In this document: one piece after another, positions 30,862 to 34,551 of the stretch | How positions within the stretch are numbered: the first letter of the stretch is position 1 | Layout of the letters: every line of letters begins with the position of its first letter | Source of the DNA: a virus | Reading direction: 5' to 3' (one strand) | Length of the DNA: 34,551 nucleotides | Virus record (IMG/VR): IMGVR_UViG_3300010354_000284 | Coordinates: 1 to 34,551 of that record | The notes under the pieces: model-generated | Database searches by the model: none | Told to the model about the DNA's origin: nothing | The model's input: the letters and a program-made list of their open reading frames with translations, nothing else | Translations under genes and position numbers: made by a program

Positions 30862-31803
30862 TTATGAACCAGTAATTGAACCTACTGTATATGTAGGGCT
30901 TGTGATTGTAAATGTACCAGATGGTACCAAAGAACCTGTTGCTTTTTTCTCTGTAACTGTGATTGTAAACACACCGTCAACACCTTCATTAGTTCTTGGA
31001 CTATCTTCTGGTGTATCACCTGGATCAACATAAGCATCGGTCATCACTACTTTTAAATTTACAATGCTAGCTGTGCCGCCTGAATTATCTGCTACATTAC
31101 ACTTAGCTTGTAATACATAAGAGTTAGATGCATACGGTGCAGAACTGGCCAATGAATAATAATTTTGATACACATTAGTTAATCTATAAAAATTTTGTCC
31201 GTTCATTGGACTAAAACCGCTTGTAGGTGTTTGACTTCCAAAAGATCTCATTCCTGCGGTAGATAATAATGTTGTCCAATCATTGTTCTGTGCATTATTT
31301 GTTCCGCCGCTGCGTGAACTCTGGATTCGTATTTCACCGCCACTATTGAAAAACCATCTTGCTTGATCAGCATTGGTAAATGTAGCTGTAATTTCGCATT
31401 GAATAGCAACTAACCAATACTGAGGAACAGTTGATCCACTCCATGTTCTTGTTTGACTAGTAGCGGCCTGTGTTAAAAATCTTCCGGATCCAACATTGAA
31501 TCTATTTGTAGTGGCTGTATTGGCAATGCTGGTATAGTTCGTATTGTTAGTAAAGGATATTAACTGGCCTTCTTCAATATCAGTAATTACAGGTGCCGAA
31601 CCATCCTGATGTGTTCTAGCATTTACGATATCGTACCGTAAATTATCCCAATCTGTTTGACTAACTTTATCGTGATCAGCCTTGTATGCGCTGGACATTG
31701 TCTGTCCATAACCGTATGTACCAGATCCTGTGCCGTAAACAGGTAGAATAATACTTCTTATCGTATTATAATCTACTGTTAAAACTTTATCATGCTCGGC
31801 CAT
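30862..31803 (-). CDS. Virion fibre-like structural protein
   Basis: The 313-residue product starts AEHDKVLTVDYNTIRSIILP and has GTGSGTYGYGQTM and WDNLRYDIVNARTHQDG, then ARWFFNSGGEIRI. These are the same blocks found in the next gene, so they are paralogues. The Gly/Ser/Thr-rich beta pattern and repeated Trp are typical of phage fibre or virion proteins, as seen in cyanophages. It ends TYTVGSITGS. AGGAG (31815-31819) lies 11 bases upstream of the ATG. It probably forms part of the tail-fibre apparatus; the exact position in the virion is unknown. Confidence 0.75.
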   Translation of the reverse strand: MAEHDKVLTVDYNTIRSIILPVYGTGSGTYGYGQTMSSAYKADHDKVSQTDWDNLRYDIVNARTHQDGSAPVITDIEEGQLISFTNNTNYTSIANTATTNRFNVGSGRFLTQAATSQTRTWSGSTVPQYWLVAIQCEITATFTNADQARWFFNSGGEIRIQSSRSGGTNNAQNNDWTTLLSTAGMRSFGSQTPTSGFSPMNGQNFYRLTNVYQNYYSLASSAPYASNSYVLQAKCNVADNSGGTASIVNLKVVMTDAYVDPGDTPEDSPRTNEGVDGVFTITVTEKKATGSLVPSGTFTITSPTYTVGSITGS

Positions 31804-31830
31804 TCTGGTTCATACTCCTAGTCCTTAGAC

Positions 31831-31838
31831 TATTTATA
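31831..31838 (-). promoter_or_regulatory. Perfect late promoter octamer
   Basis: TATTTATA at 31831-31838 reads TATAAATA on the minus strand, an exact T4 late octamer. It lies 27 bases before the start of the fibre-like gene at 31803, in the 41-base gap between the two paralogues. Both sites on this strand occur in gaps just before late-type genes. Confidence 0.65.
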
Positions 31839-31844
31839 AGGTGC

Positions 31845-32753
31845 TTATGAACCAGATATAGCAGTTATGGAATAACCGGGTCTCTGAATCGTAAATGCAC
31901 CTGTCCCTACAGGTTGTAAGATTCCAGATGCTCTTTGTTCATCTACCTGTACTGTCAAAGTACCATCAACTAAGTCTGGAAAAAATGAAGGCGTTCTAAA
32001 CGCTGTATAAGCATCAGTGAAATTCCATTGTATTAAAATTTGTGTTGCACCACCTAAGCTATTATCAGCTACATCGCAAGCAGCCCTAACTTGATAAACG
32101 TTTCCGGTGTAGTATTGAGAACTGCCAGTTCCTGTATAAATTGTAGTGTATGAATTTGTCAAATTCCAAAAATTCAATGATGACGAAACTGCACCAATAG
32201 TTAATATTCCAGCTGTATCTAAAATGCTAGACCAAGAACTATTTTGCAAAGATGCACTACCACCTGTTCTGTTTGCACTGATTCTCAATCGGCCTCCGCT
32301 GTTAAAAAACCACCGTGCTCTATCAGACGAACTAAAAGTAATAGTAGCCACTGCTGTTAAACTATTTTGCCAACTTGTACTTCTAGTTTGACTTGTTCCG
32401 GAATCTACAACGAATTGACCTGTACCGACATTAAATTTATTAGATATTGCGGTATCGGCTTGAATACTGTATTGCGTATTTGGATGGCCTGCACCATATC
32501 TAATAGGTTGTCCTTGAACGGCAGTAACAATAGTAGGGGATACACCGTCTTGGTGTATTCGAGCATTCAAGATATCATATCTTAAAGCATCCCATTGTAC
32601 TTTTGTAACTTGGTTACCTGTTGAAACAGCTGAACTTAGTAAAGTTTGTCCATAACCAGACTGGCCAGAACCGGCTCCCATAATTGCTATTATTTTATTT
32701 CTAATAGCATTATAATCAACTGCCTCAATTATTGAACCTGTACCTGCGGCCAT
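31845..32753 (-). CDS. Virion fibre-like structural protein, paralogue of its neighbour
   Basis: The 302-residue product shares its order of blocks with the 313-residue protein: VDYNAIRNKIIAIMGAGSG, SGYGQTLLSSAV, WDALRYDILNARIHQDG, RARWFFNSGGRLRI and a final YSITAISGS. That identity over the whole length indicates a tandem gene duplication. An AAGGA lies six bases before the ATG. It follows the large fibre gene after nine bases, so those two are probably co-transcribed. The role is likely structural and the target unknown. Confidence 0.75.
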   Translation of the reverse strand: MAAGTGSIIEAVDYNAIRNKIIAIMGAGSGQSGYGQTLLSSAVSTGNQVTKVQWDALRYDILNARIHQDGVSPTIVTAVQGQPIRYGAGHPNTQYSIQADTAISNKFNVGTGQFVVDSGTSQTRSTSWQNSLTAVATITFSSSDRARWFFNSGGRLRISANRTGGSASLQNSSWSSILDTAGILTIGAVSSSLNFWNLTNSYTTIYTGTGSSQYYTGNVYQVRAACDVADNSLGGATQILIQWNFTDAYTAFRTPSFFPDLVDGTLTVQVDEQRASGILQPVGTGAFTIQRPGYSITAISGS

Positions 32754-32762
32754 TTTATATCC

Positions 32763-34532
32763 TTAGAGTATTACAGCTTCAACTAATTTAATATCAGTAC
32801 TATCATTGCTTTCTAAAGCAATTGCAAATACATCATTAGCATGGGGTACTGCTGCTACTGCACACCCATTATTAGCTGCTACTAGTCTTTGACCTTTTCT
32901 AACTACTCCTGTTACCTTCACTGGTACACGTCCTTTTAATGCGACATATACACCACCTACCAAATCCATATTCATTCTAAATGCTGGATTTTCGCTTATA
33001 ACACCTATAGCTCTATCTCCGTAAGAGCTGGCTGTAATTTCTTTGTCACCACCAACAACCATTACTGTACCTACATCATATTCAGCATCTGGCAAATACT
33101 TTTCTGCAAGGTCAGCATATCTTGCGCTGGTAGCAGTACCATTTAAGACGTTACAAAAAATATCACCGCTAGCATCTCTAGCAACAATAGTACTCGCTGT
33201 GCCTGTAGTTTTTGCTGATCTAAAGTTAGGATCTGTGTCAACTGCGGCATTGTCTATCTTTAATCTTACAGCCTGCGTGGCTGTACCAATAAACGACGTA
33301 GCAGTTAAGGCACCAACTCCGTCTCTTAGAGCAACTGTATCAGCAAATGCACTAGTATCAGCTGGATCGCCATTAAGTGTAGTAGCATTGGTAGCTGTAC
33401 CGTTTAAACTTCCAACGAATACCGCAGTACCAGGTGTAGTGCCAGCAGTTACTACAGTAACTCCTGTTGACGAAATCACGTTGCCAATTAGATTTCCTGT
33501 AACATTACCTGTTACGTTACCAGTTAAGTTTCCTGTAACATTACCTGTTACGTTACCTACTAATGCACCTCTGAATGTAACTGCATAGACATTAGCCCAT
33601 CTTGCACCGTTTAGGCCGCAATCAAGTAGATTATTTGTTCCTGGATAGAAAGCATTTTGATTGAAAACATAATCTCTATCTCCACCACTATCAACAATTC
33701 TTAGGGTTAAATTTTGAGAACCGCTTGATCCTAGTTGATTTGAAAGAATAGGTTGATCACCGTTTTCAATGTAAAATCTTATATCATCGGAATCACCTAG
33801 TGTATAACCAACATCGTAAAACTTTGCTCCGTTTGGAAACAAAGGATTAGTATTTCTAATGAATTCGCTGGCAAGATATCCGCCCAATCTTAAAGAATTT
33901 GAAGCGGTTCCCCACCAATAATGGTCATCTGTAGTTACACCAGTCGCTGGCGTATTAATTAGAGTGAACCCTTTATGAATTTCACTAAATCCTGGAATAG
34001 GATTAACAGATCCATTTAGAGTAAAATTTGTTTTACTTGCTATAACCTGGCAATCAGAGCCAACGTTGAATTTAATAACTGTATGGTTAACGTTTAATAT
34101 GTCCTTGACAACCACTACCTCTACTGCGGTCGCTCCTAGATCTTCTACTAGTTCTGGACCAACTAATACAAAACTAGTCCCGTTCCATACAAACAATTGA
34201 TCAGTGGTGCTATCTAGCCAAAAATCACCTGCACTTAATCCAGAAGGCGGTGTTGGCCCAACTTCTGAACCGCCCGAAGTACGAAATCTTGACCCGTCAA
34301 AAAATTTAATTTTCTTGTTTGTAACATCGTACCAAATTTGACCGTTTAGGGCCTTTGGCGGTGGTGCGGTATTAGCAAAATTCTCTAATAAATGAACAAA
34401 ATTTTCGTTCTGAACTTCACCGTAACCAGCGTAATTTTTGCCTAATAAACGTAGATCGGTAGTAGTATCAATGGTACCGTCTTCTACTGAGACTAAAAAT
34501 GTTCCATTATATCTGTCTACTTGATATGCCAT
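32763..34532 (-). CDS. Large tail-fibre-like virion protein
   Basis: The 589-residue product starts at the ATG of 34532, with GGAG seven bases upstream; a TTG at 34535 is too close to that site. Its N-terminus (VDRYNGTFLVSVEDGTIDTT, GQIWYDVTNKKIKFFDG) fits marine T4-like fibre proteins. The middle has several GDFWLDSTTDQLFVWNG-type repeats. Residues about 325-352 are a run of GNVT/GNLT tetrapeptide repeats, and the C-terminal domain begins near RYADLAEKYLPDAEYDVGTV. The protein probably forms a trimeric fibre for host recognition. The gene is complete, 19 bases inside the window's right edge. Confidence 0.82.
   Translation of the reverse strand: MAYQVDRYNGTFLVSVEDGTIDTTTDLRLLGKNYAGYGEVQNENFVHLLENFANTAPPPKALNGQIWYDVTNKKIKFFDGSRFRTSGGSEVGPTPPSGLSAGDFWLDSTTDQLFVWNGTSFVLVGPELVEDLGATAVEVVVVKDILNVNHTVIKFNVGSDCQVIASKTNFTLNGSVNPIPGFSEIHKGFTLINTPATGVTTDDHYWWGTASNSLRLGGYLASEFIRNTNPLFPNGAKFYDVGYTLGDSDDIRFYIENGDQPILSNQLGSSGSQNLTLRIVDSGGDRDYVFNQNAFYPGTNNLLDCGLNGARWANVYAVTFRGALVGNVTGNVTGNLTGNVTGNVTGNLIGNVISSTGVTVVTAGTTPGTAVFVGSLNGTATNATTLNGDPADTSAFADTVALRDGVGALTATSFIGTATQAVRLKIDNAAVDTDPNFRSAKTTGTASTIVARDASGDIFCNVLNGTATSARYADLAEKYLPDAEYDVGTVMVVGGDKEITASSYGDRAIGVISENPAFRMNMDLVGGVYVALKGRVPVKVTGVVRKGQRLVAANNGCAVAAVPHANDVFAIALESNDSTDIKLVEAVIL
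33493..33557 (-). repeat. Tandem repeat coding GNVTGN units in the fibre gene
   Basis: A 29-base sequence at 33493-33521 is repeated exactly at 33529-33557, 36 bases apart. It lies within a longer run of 12-base units encoding GNVT or GNLT (about 33478-33562). Such runs form extended beta or collagen-like shaft segments and can change length by slippage. Confidence 0.85.
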
Positions 34533-34551
34533 CAATACACTCCAAATTTAT

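Noticed and set aside
33043-33588. A 181-residue plus-strand frame opposite the large fibre gene
   Set aside because: It is the complement of the Gly/Thr/Ala-rich fibre repeats, has repetitive composition and no binding site.

Overview
The window looks like part of the genome of a marine T4-like myovirus, of the kind that infects cyanobacteria or SAR11/other marine bacteria. The sequence evidence is a T4-type family B DNA polymerase (gp43), a T4-type sliding clamp (gp45), a DsbA-like late-transcription factor tail, a T4 RNase H-type flap nuclease, cyanophage-like fibre proteins, and several octamers matching the T4 late promoter TATAAATA. Genes are tightly packed, mostly with ATGA or TAATG overlaps, and the sequence is AT-rich. 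I see no tRNA, rRNA, CRISPR, insertion sequence or integrase. The host cannot be fixed from this window.

Layout. Bases 1-1827: the end of a DsbA-like gene, a flavin-dependent tryptophan halogenase-like gene and a small membrane protein. Bases 1828-5358: gp43, preceded by a hairpin that resembles the T4 gp43 translational operator, then gp45. Bases 5361-17945: a long plus-strand run of auxiliary metabolism and small conserved phage genes. It holds a DpdA-like transglycosylase, a QueD-like T-fold protein, a GT-B glycosyltransferase, FolE, peptide deformylase, a cupin, dCMP deaminase, an AbrB-like protein, a MazG-like hydrolase, QueE and RNase H. Bases 17984-20119: seven small conserved genes, some preceded by late-promoter-like octamers. 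From 20116 to 24589 a nucleotide-sugar dehydrogenase (minus) diverges from a plus-strand trio: two related glycosyltransferase-like proteins around an SGNH hydrolase-like protein. Bases 24565-30803: a minus-strand operon of a small conserved gene, four glycosyltransferase-like genes, one unknown and a twitch-type radical SAM protein. Bases 30862-34532: three minus-strand virion fibre genes.

How the genes may work together. FolE, a QueD-like protein, QueE and DpdA are steps of the pathway that makes 7-deazaguanines and swaps them for guanine in DNA. Their presence in one replication-gene neighbourhood suggests a modified phage genome that resists host nucleases. QueC, QueF and amidotransferase steps are not in the window and would have to come from elsewhere in the phage or from the host. 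The second theme is glycan chemistry next to tail fibres (dehydrogenase, several glycosyltransferases, SGNH protein, radical SAM protein), which may decorate virion proteins or change host surface sugars. That role is inference.

All family calls come from reading motifs by eye. No database search was run.
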